NCBI GenBank assembly: GCA_937995595.1 | Contig: CALKJW010000028.1 | Coordinates: 62,001 to 126,000, forward strand | Direction of reading: 5' to 3' | From: an uncultured Phycisphaerales bacterium | GTDB taxonomy: Bacteria; Planctomycetota; Phycisphaerae; Phycisphaerales; UBA1924 | Length of the DNA: 64,000 bases | In this document: positions 50,018 to 59,170 of the stretch, one piece after another | How positions within the stretch are numbered: position 1 is the stretch's first letter | Layout: each line of letters begins with the position of its first letter | Made by a program: the position numbers and the translations under genes | Notes under the pieces: generated by a model | What the model was told of the DNA's origin: nothing | Databases searched by the model: none | Seen by the model: only the letters and a program-made list of their open reading frames with translations

Positions 50018-51238
50018 TCACGCCCGGTACGCGTCCGCCACCTTCCGCAGCGCGGCCTCGACGGTCGCGAAGTGCTCGTCGGTCAGGCCGTGGTGCATGG
50101 GCAGCGCGAAGACCTGGTGGCACAGCTTCTCGCTCACCGGGCAACTCGCCCCGCCGTCCTTCACGAACGCGCTGAACGCCGGCTGCCGCGTGAGCGGGCG
50201 CGGGTAGTGCACGGCGGTGGGGACGCCCTCGGCCCTCAGCGCGTCGCAGAACTGGTCGCGCGTGCACAGGAACCTGCTCGGGTCGATGCGCGCGATGTAC
50301 AGGTGGTACGCGCTCACCGCGCCCGGCGTCGTCTTCGGCGCGATCAGGCCCGGGATCGCCGAGACGATCGCGTCGTACCTCGCCGCGGCGTCCCGGCGCT
50401 TCTTCGTCTCCGCCTCGAGCCGGTCCAGCCGCGAGCAGCCGATCGCGCCGGTGATGTCGTTCATGCGGTAGTTGTACCCGACCTGCTCGTGCAGGTACTT
50501 GTCCGTCTCGCCGTGGCTGCGGAGCAGTTTGATCTGCCGCGCCAGCGCGTCGTCGTTGCAGGTGATCATCCCGCCCTCGCCGGTGGCGAGGTTCTTGGTC
50601 GCGTAGAACGAGTACGTCACCGCGTCGCCGAACGCCCCGATCCCCTTGCCCCTGTACGTCGCCAGGTGCGCCTGCGCCGCGTCGTAGATCACCCTCAACC
50701 CGTGTCTGGCCGCCAGCGCCTGCACCGCGTCGATGTCCACCGGGCAGCCGTACAGGTGCGTCGCGGCGATCGCCCGCGTCCGCGCCGTGATCTTCCTCGC
50801 CGCGTCGGCCATGTCGATCTGCATCGTGTCCGGCAGCGCGTCGACGAAGACCGGGTTGCCGCCGCGCGCCACGACCATCGACACCGTCGCGATGTACGTC
50901 CACGCGGGGACGAGCACGTCGTCGCCGCGCTCGAACAGCGGCTCGTAGGCCAGTTGCAGCGCGCACGTGCCGTTGGCGCAGGTCATGGCGTGCCTCGCCC
51001 CGCTCAACGGCGCCATGCGGGCTTCGAGTTCCTCGCACTTCTTCCACGCGCGCAGCATGCCCGACTTGAGCACCGCGACCGCCGCGTCGATGTCGGCCTG
51101 CGCCAGCGCGGTCTGCATGAACGGCACGGGCGTCCTGCTCACCGGCGTGCCCCCGTTGATCGCCAGCCCCGGGGCGGCGGGAAGGGACTCCGAACCAGCG
51201 GCGGGCGCAACGGGCGGACGGGCGGCGGCTGTGGCCAT
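50018..51238 (-). CDS. DegT/DnrJ/EryC1-type sugar aminotransferase
   Basis: This 406-residue PLP enzyme installs an amino group on a nucleotide keto-sugar. AAGGAG precedes ATG 51238. NGTCALQLA is near the phosphate-binding region, YDAAQAHLA has the cofactor-binding Asp, and Lys215 in YATKNLATGEGG forms the Schiff base. The GxxxRM-type segment GYNYRMNDITGAIG completes the family pattern. It stands alone, with repeat debris downstream at 49795-50017. The product may feed the surface polysaccharide of the 13.8-19.4 kb cluster, but gene distance leaves this open. Confidence 0.9.
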   Translation of the reverse strand: MATAAARPPVAPAAGSESLPAAPGLAINGGTPVSRTPVPFMQTALAQADIDAAVAVLKSGMLRAWKKCEELEARMAPLSGARHAMTCANGTCALQLAYEPLFERGDDVLVPAWTYIATVSMVVARGGNPVFVDALPDTMQIDMADAARKITARTRAIAATHLYGCPVDIDAVQALAARHGLRVIYDAAQAHLATYRGKGIGAFGDAVTYSFYATKNLATGEGGMITCNDDALARQIKLLRSHGETDKYLHEQVGYNYRMNDITGAIGCSRLDRLEAETKKRRDAAARYDAIVSAIPGLIAPKTTPGAVSAYHLYIARIDPSRFLCTRDQFCDALRAEGVPTAVHYPRPLTRQPAFSAFVKDGGASCPVSEKLCHQVFALPMHHGLTDEHFATVEAALRKVADAYRA

Positions 51239-51322
51239 CGAGACAACTCCTTGGTGAGCGGCAAGTGTAGGTGTTGCGCCCGTGCCGTCGCACACGGCGG
51301 ACGGACGCCGAACACCGACCGC

Positions 51323-52924
51323 TCACCGCCAATCGTCACGCACCGAGGCGGGCTCCTCCGGCTTCCACTTCCGCCACTCGGCCTCGTACGCCTCCAGACC
51401 CGTCTTCCACCCCTTCTCCCAGTTCGCGACGTACTCGTACTTCTCCAGCGCGTCGGCCGGGAGTTTGTGCTCCTCGGCACGACGGCTCCACAACCGCAGC
51501 CGCGCGCCGATGTCCAGCGGCAGGCTGTCCGACAGCCACGCGTCCAGCACCCCCTGCACGCCCGTCTCGAACGCCTCGCGCACGTCGCCGTCGGGCGTCC
51601 ACACCTCGCGCAGCGTCACCGCGTTCTCGTGGTGCTCCCCGGCCAGTTCGTCGTACCCGATCTCCGCCGCGAACGCCTCGACGCTCTTCACGCCGCGGAA
51701 GTCCTCGCGCACCCCGACGAGGTACCCCAGCCACGGCCCGCCGTCCAGCGGCTGCTCGGCCAGCGGGCCCCCGGCCATCATCGCGCGCACCGCGGCGACG
51801 TGCCGTGCGCCCTCCGCCTCGACACGCTCGATCAGCGCCCGCGCCGCCGCGGCGGCCTCCGCGGGCACGTTCTCGATCGGCTTGCTCCCCTCGCCCACCA
51901 GCCGCCCCAGCGCCTCGCGCGCAGCGCCGAACCACACCGCGCACCGGTACTCGTACTCGTCCGGAGGCTTGGGCGTCAGCAGCGCGCGGGCCGCGGCGAG
52001 CGCCTCCGCCGCGTCGTCGGTCCGCACCGCCTTGAGGTAGTCGATGCACTCGGCCACGCGCACCGGGTTGGGGAAGTCGTTGAACGACTGCAGCACCCGC
52101 ACGCGCACGTTGGCGTGTTCCGCCGCGCGATAGGCCCGGGCCGCCTCGCGGCTGGCGCTCACCGGCACCATCAGGTCCTTGGCCCCGTGCAGCAGCACCA
52201 CCGGCATGTCGCCCTTGCGGGCGCAGTCGGTCGGCACGCCGCACCCGTGCGCGACGACTCCATCGGCCAGCGCCGGAAACCGCGCCGCGAAGCACTGCGC
52301 AAACGCCCCGCCACCGCCCATGCCGTACAGGTAGATCCGCTGCGTCGGAAAGACGCGCGACACCTCCAGCACCAGGTCGCGGAAACGCACCAGCGAGTCC
52401 GGGTCGATCGGGAACGTCCGCACGTCCGGGTTGCGCTCGTGCGCGCCGGTGCCGTCCACGGCGATCACGATGTCGCCGGGCCGGAAGGCCCGCGGCCCCG
52501 CGCCCGCCGGGTGGTTCAGATATCCCCATCGGAAGTCGGATCGGTCCGGGTGGCACAGGATCACCAGGTCGTACGCCTGCCCCTTCTTGAACTCGCGCGG
52601 CAGCGACCACGTGTACCGCAGCCCGTCGACCGACTTCCACGCAAACGCGCGGCCCGGCTCGGCGTCGGCGGTGGGGGCCTTGCGCTCCGGGTCCTCGTCG
52701 CGCCACTCGCGCCACGTCGGCGCGGCGGGGTTGGCCGTCGAGCCCAGAAGCGGATCGGCCGCCCCGCCGCCGGACCCGGGGTCGGGGGCGGGCGCGACGG
52801 GCGCGGGCTGGGCCGGCCGCGGGCGCGGCTTGCCGAAACCGGGCTGGGCCGACGCGGGCCACCCCGCCGCCGACACCACCACCGCCGCGCAGACCAGCCC
52901 CGCCAAGCAGTTCGTCCCAGCCAT
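51323..52924 (-). CDS. Exported alpha/beta-hydrolase-like protein lacking the Ser nucleophile
   Basis: This 533-residue protein has a signal peptide ending near ASAQPG and a Pro-rich linker. The fold reads like a PHB-depolymerase/prolyl-oligopeptidase-type hydrolase: YDLVILCHPD, then IVIAVDGTGAHERNP, then RIYLYGMGGGGAFAQ, then MPVVLLHGAKDLMVP. In the nucleophile elbow, the expected Ser of GxSxG is Gly203 (GMGGG). The C-terminal 230 residues are helical with TPR-like appearance. A non-catalytic binding or scaffold role is therefore likely, unless another residue serves. The gene is 13 bases from the prenyltransferase-repeat gene upstream, so both are likely co-transcribed. Confidence 0.8.
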   Translation of the reverse strand: MAGTNCLAGLVCAAVVVSAAGWPASAQPGFGKPRPRPAQPAPVAPAPDPGSGGGAADPLLGSTANPAAPTWREWRDEDPERKAPTADAEPGRAFAWKSVDGLRYTWSLPREFKKGQAYDLVILCHPDRSDFRWGYLNHPAGAGPRAFRPGDIVIAVDGTGAHERNPDVRTFPIDPDSLVRFRDLVLEVSRVFPTQRIYLYGMGGGGAFAQCFAARFPALADGVVAHGCGVPTDCARKGDMPVVLLHGAKDLMVPVSASREAARAYRAAEHANVRVRVLQSFNDFPNPVRVAECIDYLKAVRTDDAAEALAAARALLTPKPPDEYEYRCAVWFGAAREALGRLVGEGSKPIENVPAEAAAAARALIERVEAEGARHVAAVRAMMAGGPLAEQPLDGGPWLGYLVGVREDFRGVKSVEAFAAEIGYDELAGEHHENAVTLREVWTPDGDVREAFETGVQGVLDAWLSDSLPLDIGARLRLWSRRAEEHKLPADALEKYEYVANWEKGWKTGLEAYEAEWRKWKPEEPASVRDDWR

Positions 52925-52937
52925 GGTGCCGCCCCTC

Positions 52938-54200
52938 TCACTTCCGCGCCGCGTTCAGCGCGACCAGCGCGTACGCCGTGATCAGCACCGGGTCGTTCTC
53001 GCGCCAGCGGTCGTCCACGCTCCGGAACGACCCGTCCTCGTTCTGCAGCGTCGCCAGTTTCGCCACCAGGTCCGCGCGCCAGTCGCGCCGCGACGTCTCC
53101 ATCCCCTCGCCCTCGATCAGCGTCAGCGTCGGCTCGCCCCACGCGGCCAGCGCGCGGGCGAACGTAACATAATAATAATATAAGCCGTTTGTCCCCAGCC
53201 CCGGGTTCTCGTCCACCGTGTAGTTCCGCCGGATCCAGTCCAGCGCGGCCCGCACGCGCTCGTCGTCACGGTCCAGCCGCGCGTACACGTAACTCTTGAA
53301 CCCCGCGTACGTCATCGACCCGTACGCCCGCAGACGGCTCACCCGCGTCCCGTCGTCCAGCGTCTCCTCGATCGTCCCCGCCATGCTCTGCCCGGCCCGC
53401 CCGTCCACCGACTCGGCGTTCTCCACCGTCGCGTAGATGAACCCGCCCTGCCGGCTCCCGTCGGCGTACGGCATGTCGTTCACCGCGTCGGTCATCTGCA
53501 ACCGCTCGAGGAACACCAGCGCGCGGCGCACCGCCGGGTCCGTCGGCTCGACCCCCGCGTCCTCCAGCGCCTGCATGAACAGGTTCAGGTTCGACCCGTC
53601 CGGACGCCCGTGCCGGCCGTACCCCACCCCGCCGTAGAACGGGTGGTTCCGCTCCACCGGCCGCGGCGCCTCGCTCCCCCCCGCGCCGACATCGGAGAAC
53701 TCGCTCCACTGCAGCCCGCGCAGGAACGCCACGCTCCGCCGCACCGCCTCGCGCGCCCGCGGCGTCTGCACGCGCGAGAGCGCCGACACCGCCAGCGACG
53801 TGTTGTACGAAGGCAGCGCGCGGTCGTAGATGCCCCCGTCGGGCTGCTGCCAGTTCAGCAGGTACTTCACGCCCAGCAGCACCGGCCCGGGCGGCTCGTC
53901 CTCCTGCGCGCCCTCCGCCGCGCCGTGGTCGAGCAGACCCGTCAGCACCAGCGCGGTCACACCCGGCAGGTGCGGCTGCACGGTCCGGCCCTGTTCGTCC
54001 ACCTCCGTCGGCACCGACCACCCGCCGCTCGCCGCGTCCTGCTGCGTCACCAGCCACGCCGCGGCCTTGCGCGACATCTCCCGCGCCTGCGCGCGCCACG
54101 CCGGCTCGCTCTGCGCAACCGGCGATGGCGGCACCGTCGGCGGCTGCGCCGCGCCGACGCCCTGCCCGACCAACGCCGCGGCGATCAACTCAAGGATCAT
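52938..54200 (-). CDS. Exported prenyltransferase/squalene-cyclase-repeat protein
   Basis: This 420-residue protein has a short signal peptide. The body is an alpha/alpha toroid like those of squalene cyclases and prenyltransferases, with repeats of the type WLVTQQDAASGGWSVP, LLNWQQPDGGIYD and LATLQNEDGSFRS. The acidic DXDD motif of cyclases is not visible, so catalysis is doubtful. Planctomycetes encode many such exported repeat proteins with no known role. It is the first gene of a pair with the hydrolase-like protein at 51323-52924. The tract AATAATAATA at 53168-53177 encodes a run of tyrosines. Confidence 0.82.
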   Translation of the reverse strand: MILELIAAALVGQGVGAAQPPTVPPSPVAQSEPAWRAQAREMSRKAAAWLVTQQDAASGGWSVPTEVDEQGRTVQPHLPGVTALVLTGLLDHGAAEGAQEDEPPGPVLLGVKYLLNWQQPDGGIYDRALPSYNTSLAVSALSRVQTPRAREAVRRSVAFLRGLQWSEFSDVGAGGSEAPRPVERNHPFYGGVGYGRHGRPDGSNLNLFMQALEDAGVEPTDPAVRRALVFLERLQMTDAVNDMPYADGSRQGGFIYATVENAESVDGRAGQSMAGTIEETLDDGTRVSRLRAYGSMTYAGFKSYVYARLDRDDERVRAALDWIRRNYTVDENPGLGTNGLYYYYVTFARALAAWGEPTLTLIEGEGMETSRRDWRADLVAKLATLQNEDGSFRSVDDRWRENDPVLITAYALVALNAARK

Positions 54201-54254
54201 GCGTCCGACTCCTTCCCGACTGATTGTTGGCGCGGTGCCCTGCGCCCCATCCTT

Positions 54255-54980
54255 CTACCCGCCAGCGCCGTCCCGGTGCCGGTCCAGCACCACCGCCGCG
54301 GCGACCACCGCCGCCGTTTCGATCCGCATCGCGTGCGGGCCGAAACTCGCCGCGACCGCCCCCGCGCGCAGCGCGTCGCGCCGCTCGTCGTCCGTCCATC
54401 CGCCCTCGGGGCCGATGAGCAGCCGGACCGTGTCCGCGCCGGAGTCGGGGCGATAGGGCGGCGCAGGACCGTCGGCGAGCACGACCGCCGCGCCCCGATT
54501 CTCAGCGAGCGCACCGGCCAGACCGCACTCCCGCCCGATCTCCAGCACCCACGCCCGCCCGCACTGCTTGGCCGACTCGACCGCGATCCGCCGCAGCCGG
54601 TCCAGTTTCGCCGCACGCGGCTCCACCACCGTTCGCGCCGTGACCAGCGGCGTCCACGACGCCGCGCCCGCTTCCGACAACCCTTCGACCATCTCGTCCA
54701 CGCGTCCCCCCTTGGGCGTCGCGGCAAAGACCTCCACCCTCGGACGCACCGGCTCGCGCCGCGCCAGGCCCAATACGCGAAGGACCAGCGTGCCGGCCCG
54801 TCGGCCCGACTCCGAATCCTGCACCTCGCACGCCGCGACCCGCCCCGCGCCGTCAAAGACCTCGACGCGCTCGCCGGCCCGCAGCCGCTTGGCCCGCAGC
54901 GCGTGCGACGCCTCGTCGCCGTCGATGGCGAGCGTCTGCCCGACGTCCGGCCACGCGCCCTGCCAGTGGATTCGGTGCAT
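54255..54980 (-). CDS. rsmE: 16S rRNA m3U1498 methyltransferase
   Basis: This 241-residue SPOUT-class methyltransferase starts MHRIHWQGAW at 54980. The N-terminal PUA-like domain has HALRAKRLRAGERVEVFDG. The knot region has IGPEGGWTDDERRDA and MRIETAAVVAAAV, the two hallmark segments. ESAKQCGRAWV is also typical. It methylates N3 of U1498 in 16S rRNA. The gene lies close to its upstream neighbour on the opposite strand, with a divergent promoter space of about 190 bases. Confidence 0.9.
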   Translation of the reverse strand: MHRIHWQGAWPDVGQTLAIDGDEASHALRAKRLRAGERVEVFDGAGRVAACEVQDSESGRRAGTLVLRVLGLARREPVRPRVEVFAATPKGGRVDEMVEGLSEAGAASWTPLVTARTVVEPRAAKLDRLRRIAVESAKQCGRAWVLEIGRECGLAGALAENRGAAVVLADGPAPPYRPDSGADTVRLLIGPEGGWTDDERRDALRAGAVAASFGPHAMRIETAAVVAAAVVLDRHRDGAGG

Positions 54981-55171
54981 GCCGGTGTGCTCGCCGTTGG
55001 TCAAAGAGCGGTTCGGCCCGCCAAAGTCCCCGGCCGCGTCCCGCGTCCGGCCGGAATCCTGTTCCCGCGCGGGGGCCGTCCTGATAAATTAGCATCGCCC
55101 GACCGCGAGTACCCGACGGACCTTCAGCACACCCGCACAGGGGCCGATAGTCCCAGGCGCGGAAGCGCCCC

Positions 55172-56290
55172 ATGCCCGAGCGTGCCCAGCACATCCCTCC
55201 GCCCCCGCCGCTCGACGAACAGGTCGATCAGTTGCTGGCCGACGCGGCCACCAACGACGACGCAGTGGGCAACGCCGCGCCGGCCGACGACGATCACGAC
55301 TTCACCTCGCCCGACCAACTGCTCGACGACGTCAACGCCTCGATGCAGGCCCTGGAATCCGAGGCCGTCGCCGCGGCCGACGCCGAAGTGCAGCACTTGG
55401 CCGCGGCCGTTGCCGACGCCTCCTCCACGGTGACGGAGCCACCGCACGCCGAACCGGCGGCCGCGGCGCAGCAAACCGTCACCACGCCCGCCGCCGCACC
55501 GTCGCCCGCGCCAGACGACGACTTCGCCGCACCCGACGCGATCCAGAAACTCGACGAGAAACTCGCCGCCAGCGCGCAGGAACTCTCCGACCTCGCGGCC
55601 AGTCTGACCGTCGATGAAGAGCCCGCGCCCGAGCCTCCCGCCGCCGCTGTCGCCCCGGCCGCCCGGCCCGTCGACGACGCGGCCCTCGCGGCCGACACCG
55701 AGGCCGACGCCGAAGCCGGCGCGCACGTTGAGCCCGCAACCGCGCCCGCGGCGGAACAGCCTGCATCGAGCCCGACCGCGGCCGGGCCGACTCCCGCCCC
55801 GACCGTCCCCGTCGCGCCCGCACCGGTCGCTCAGGCCCGCCCGGACACAGACCGCGCGACTCCGAAACCCGCCGCGCCGACGCCGGCCCCAGCCGCGCCC
55901 GCGGTCGAAAAAGTTGTCTCCGTCGCGCCGACGCCCAAGCCGGCCCCGCGCCAATACAGCGTGGGCAGGGTGCTCGCAGGCCCGCTGGTGTTCCTGGTCC
56001 GCCCGATCGCGAACTACACCTCGCGGCTCAGCCCGACTGTCCGCCAGACCATCGGCTACGCCGCGATCATCACCATCTTCCAGGCCGCGTGCCTGTGGGG
56101 GTTCCTGGTGTTCCGCGGCCCGCCCGGCGAGCCCGCGCCGACCGGCGAGGGCACGGTGCTGCGCCGCGTGGGCGACGACGCCGAGCACGAGGCCCGCGCC
56201 AAGGCCGAGTCCGCGCACGCCAAGCCCGCGCCCAAGCCCGCCGCGAAGACCGACTCCAAGGCCAAGACCGCCAACAGCGGCGGGCACTGA
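55172..56290 (+). CDS. Ala/Pro-rich low-complexity protein with one membrane helix
   Basis: This 372-residue protein has about 265 residues of Ala/Pro/Asp-rich, probably disordered sequence, with short helical pieces (QLLDDVNASMQALESEAV and QKLDEKLAASAQELSDLAA) that could be coiled coils. A membrane segment follows near residues 292-315 (IGYAAIITIFQAACLWGFL). The end is a Lys/Ala-rich tail. The family is not recognised. By shape it resembles a TonB-like or tethering protein, but no TonB motif is seen. Confidence 0.65.
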   Translation: MPERAQHIPPPPPLDEQVDQLLADAATNDDAVGNAAPADDDHDFTSPDQLLDDVNASMQALESEAVAAADAEVQHLAAAVADASSTVTEPPHAEPAAAAQQTVTTPAAAPSPAPDDDFAAPDAIQKLDEKLAASAQELSDLAASLTVDEEPAPEPPAAAVAPAARPVDDAALAADTEADAEAGAHVEPATAPAAEQPASSPTAAGPTPAPTVPVAPAPVAQARPDTDRATPKPAAPTPAPAAPAVEKVVSVAPTPKPAPRQYSVGRVLAGPLVFLVRPIANYTSRLSPTVRQTIGYAAIITIFQAACLWGFLVFRGPPGEPAPTGEGTVLRRVGDDAEHEARAKAESAHAKPAPKPAAKTDSKAKTANSGGH

Positions 56291-56512
56291 AGCAGCAACG
56301 CGTATACGGACACTCGCTCGTTCTCGGGCGCGAAGGGTCGAAGACGACACCGACCGCAGAGCCGCGGAGAACGCTGAGGGTTCGGGAGGGACGGAAGACC
56401 GATCCCGATTCCCGGAGCATGCGCCGTTGTTTGCCTCTCTGCGCTCGCCGCGTCGCCGCGGTGAAACTCGTCCGAACATCCTTTGCAACACGAGTCCCGT
56501 CGAGAGGTCGTG

Positions 56513-57589
56513 TCACGCGTTCGGCGGTCGGTGCGCGCGGATCGACTCGATCAGCCGCGCGTGCAGCGCGGGCGGCGCAACGACCACGCCGCGGTTGGCC
56601 TCCAGCCCGCGCCCGTGCCCGAACTCCAGCGGGCGCCCCTCAACGTCCGTCACCACGCAGCCCGCCTCCTCGGCGATGAGCGCGCCCGCGGCGTGATCCC
56701 AGATGCGCTCGACGTACCCCCTCTTCGAAGGCAGCCGCAGGTACACGTCCGCCTGCCCGCGCGCCACCACCGCGTACTTGCACTGGCTGTCGAGGCGCAC
56801 CAGCCCGTACGCCGCGTCCAGGTCGCGCATGATCAGCGCCGACGCCGATTGATCCGAGTGCGCGCTCTCGACGCTCTCGGCCAGCACCGGGTGCGCCCGC
56901 GCGCCCGCGAACGCCGCGCGCGACGCCGGCGTCACCAGCAACTCGCCCCCGCCGCGACCGCACGATGCGCCCAGCGGCGACTGCACCACCCGCCCCGTCC
57001 CACGCGCGCCGACAAACACGCAACCCGCCGCCGCGGCGTCGAACCCGACCGTCGGATCGGGCGACAGGTTCGGGCAGCCCATCGCGGCCAGTTCGGGCCG
57101 GCCCGCGCGGATGTACGCCAGCGCGACCGCGTACTGGCCGCCGCGCAAAAAGCCCTTCGTCCCGTCGATCGGGTCGAGCGTGAAGAAGCCCCGCGGGTCG
57201 TCGCCCCGCCGCGGCTCGGCCCCGCCCACGTCGATCGCCTCGAACAGTGCCTCGGCCGTCACGCCCGGCCACGCCCCGGCGCGCAGCACCTCGAGCGCGG
57301 CGCGCAGGTGCGCCCCGTGCGCGGGGTCGCGCAGGAACGACGACGACTCCTCGCCGACGAGGATCAGGTCGTCGCCCAGCGCGGCCCGTAGCGCGCGGGC
57401 CACCACCGCCTGCGAGGCAAAGTCCGCGATCGTCACCGGCGAACGGTCGTCCTTCGTGATCGCGCGGTACTGGTCGAGTCCGGCCTGCACCGCGGCGCAC
57501 ACGGCCGACGCCGCCGACACCGCCGCGGCCATCGTCGCCGACAGCGCGTGATGCTCGACGGACGCTTCGCACGTTTGGGATTGGTTCAC
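56513..57589 (-). CDS. 3'(2'),5'-bisphosphate nucleotidase-like phosphatase
   Basis: About 358 residues, starting from GTG 57589 (an ATG at 57532 would shorten it by 19). It belongs to the lithium-sensitive inositol-monophosphatase superfamily. The order is KDDRSPVTIADFASQ, then LVGEESSSFL, then the metal site LDPIDGTKGFLRGGQYA, and near the end IWDHAAGALIAEEAG. The GTKGFLRGGQYA form is that of Hal2/CysQ-type enzymes, which hydrolyse PAP to AMP during sulfate assimilation. No sulfate genes are adjacent. It is divergent from the zinc-ribbon gene at 57671. Confidence 0.85.
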   Translation of the reverse strand: MNQSQTCEASVEHHALSATMAAAVSAASAVCAAVQAGLDQYRAITKDDRSPVTIADFASQAVVARALRAALGDDLILVGEESSSFLRDPAHGAHLRAALEVLRAGAWPGVTAEALFEAIDVGGAEPRRGDDPRGFFTLDPIDGTKGFLRGGQYAVALAYIRAGRPELAAMGCPNLSPDPTVGFDAAAAGCVFVGARGTGRVVQSPLGASCGRGGGELLVTPASRAAFAGARAHPVLAESVESAHSDQSASALIMRDLDAAYGLVRLDSQCKYAVVARGQADVYLRLPSKRGYVERIWDHAAGALIAEEAGCVVTDVEGRPLEFGHGRGLEANRGVVVAPPALHARLIESIRAHRPPNA

Positions 57590-57670
57590 ACGCCAGCATA
57601 GGTCCGGCGCGCCCGAACCGTCGAACCGCGCCGGGCGGCTTCCGAATAGTCTTCCGCCAAGCGAGGGCCC

Positions 57671-58501
57671 GTGCGCCAGACACACGACAACGACGACCGG
57701 CGCAAGCGCCCGTCACGCCGACGCCGCGAGCCGGTCCCGCCCCCCGGCCACAGCCGAATCCGACGGCTGCTGCGCCGGGCCTGGCGCATCGCCGGCACCT
57801 GGCCCTTCACCGTCGCGGCGATTCTCCTGCTCTGGGCCAACGCGCGCTACCTGTCCGTCGACGCCACCGGCAACTGGCCCGCGCTCGCGCCCCGCGGCAA
57901 CGTCGGCCAGCCCGCCGTGCCCAGCGCCATGGCCGTCTATCGAAACGGCGAGATCGTCTGCATCGACCTCGACACCGAGCAGCCCGGCGACGTCGCCATC
58001 GGCATGCTGAGTTACGCCTACCGGGCGCGGTCGGCGGCCTCCGGCGTCGTCAACTTCGAGATGGAGGAAGTGCTCAACTCCACCATCGGCGGGGCGGCCG
58101 CCGACCCGGCGAAGGTGCGCGCCGCGTACCTCGCCTGGCTCGGCGCGCACAAGGAGCCCTACTGGCGTCGCACCGCCGCGCGGGTGAGCGCCAGCGCCGG
58201 CACGTCAACGGGGTACTCGCTGCGGTTGTTCGAGATGGCCCGCGCCGTCGCCGTCGTGCTGCTGCTCGCGCTGCTGGTGCGCTCGCTCGCGTGGACGCTG
58301 CCGATACTCGATGCAGCCGGTCGCGCCCTCAGCGGCGCGACACTGACCCCGGCGGAGCGCGCCGCGCTGCACCGTAAGAAGGCCCTGCAGAAAGGGCAAT
58401 GCCCCGAGTGCGGCTACGACATCCGCCGCCTGCCGGTGCGCGTGTGCCCGGAGTGTGCGCACAGGTGGAGCGAGCGGGAAGCGGGACTGCTGCCGCCGTG
58501 A
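57671..58501 (+). CDS. Membrane protein with a C-terminal CPxCGYD zinc ribbon
   Basis: This 276-residue protein starts with GTG 57671. A basic N-terminus is followed by one helix near 43-60 and a second near 190-208 (AVAVVLLLALLVRSLAW). The end is a four-Cys zinc ribbon, CPECGYDIRR plus CPEC, of a form seen repeatedly in planctomycete membrane proteins. The loop between the helices has a VNFEMEEVLNSTIGG segment. Function is unknown. Confidence 0.78.
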   Translation: MRQTHDNDDRRKRPSRRRREPVPPPGHSRIRRLLRRAWRIAGTWPFTVAAILLLWANARYLSVDATGNWPALAPRGNVGQPAVPSAMAVYRNGEIVCIDLDTEQPGDVAIGMLSYAYRARSAASGVVNFEMEEVLNSTIGGAAADPAKVRAAYLAWLGAHKEPYWRRTAARVSASAGTSTGYSLRLFEMARAVAVVLLLALLVRSLAWTLPILDAAGRALSGATLTPAERAALHRKKALQKGQCPECGYDIRRLPVRVCPECAHRWSEREAGLLPP

Positions 58502-58683
58502 GCAAGCCGCGCAGGGGTCGCTCTGTGCGGCCTCCCCACCGGATCGGGGCGATGAACGCGACAGGCGGCGGGCCTTGCCGCGGCGCACTCGGCGCAGGCC
58601 GCGCAGGCGTTCAGGTCGTGCGCGGACGGGCCGATCCCTTGCCGTCGCGGCGGAGCGCCGCGAACGCGCAGGGAGAGAGAGCC

Positions 58684-59031
58684 ATGCAGCGAACCGCCGT
58701 CAATGTCCGCCCAGTGTCCGCGAAGGTGAGCGACCGCGGCACGCTGAAACTCGAACGCCGCGCCAGCGAGCGCGAGCCCGCCGCCCGCACCATGGCCGCG
58801 ACCTACACCAACGGGCGCGACCGCTTCGGCCTGACGCACCTGGAACTCCTCGACCGCTCCGAGACGGGCCTCGGCGCGCTGACCCGCTCGGCGCTGGAGC
58901 CGGGCATGCACGTGACCATCTGCCCCGAGGGATCGAGCATCCCGTGGGCCGGCGCGGTGTGCGTGCGCTGCGAACCCGCGGGCGATCTGTACCGCGTCGG
59001 TCTGGCCTTCACGCGCCGCAGGGCCGCATGA
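58684..59031 (+). CDS. PilZ-like small domain protein
   Basis: This 115-residue protein has GGAGAGAGA before ATG 58684. The N-terminal 30 residues are basic and disordered (KLERRASEREPAARTM). The rest is a small beta-barrel: DRFGLTHLELLDRSETGLG, then VTICPEGSSIPWAGAVCVRC, then YRVGLAFTRRRAA. This is PilZ-like in pattern (RxxxR before and S.GLG inside), so cyclic-di-GMP binding is possible. The second PilZ signature (D/NxSxxG) appears as DRSETG. The gene ends inside an inverted repeat. Confidence 0.65.
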   Translation: MQRTAVNVRPVSAKVSDRGTLKLERRASEREPAARTMAATYTNGRDRFGLTHLELLDRSETGLGALTRSALEPGMHVTICPEGSSIPWAGAVCVRCEPAGDLYRVGLAFTRRRAA

Positions 59032-59170
59032 GCAGCCCGAGCGTAAGCGAGGGCGCTTCCGCCGCAGGCGGAAGTCTCGTCTGCGAGCCGAGATCCGCCG
59101 CAGGCGGTAACGCTCACCGCAGCCTCGCGGCGCTGCCGCGAATGCCCTCCCTGACGGTCGGGCTGCTCAT
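59028..59170. terminator. Bidirectional inverted-repeat terminator of planctomycete-type repeats
   Basis: The outer arms ATGAGCAGCCCGAGCGT (from 59028) and ACGGTCGGGCTGCTCAT (to 59170) match in 22 of 25 bases over the full arms 59028-59052 and 59146-59170. The left arm contains the stop codon of the plus-strand PilZ-like gene; the right arm contains the stop of the minus-strand HIT gene. Inside is a perfect small hairpin, CTTCCGCC-GCA-GGCGGAAG (59056-59074), and a second CCGCCGCAGGCGG. The CCCGAGCGTAAGCGAGGG core is a sequence I associate with dispersed planctomycete repeats (recollection, not checked). Confidence 0.7.

Noticed and set aside
53160-53180. AT-rich AATAATAATA tract as a regulatory element
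   Set aside because: It lies inside the prenyltransferase-repeat gene and encodes consecutive Tyr residues; no regulatory context.
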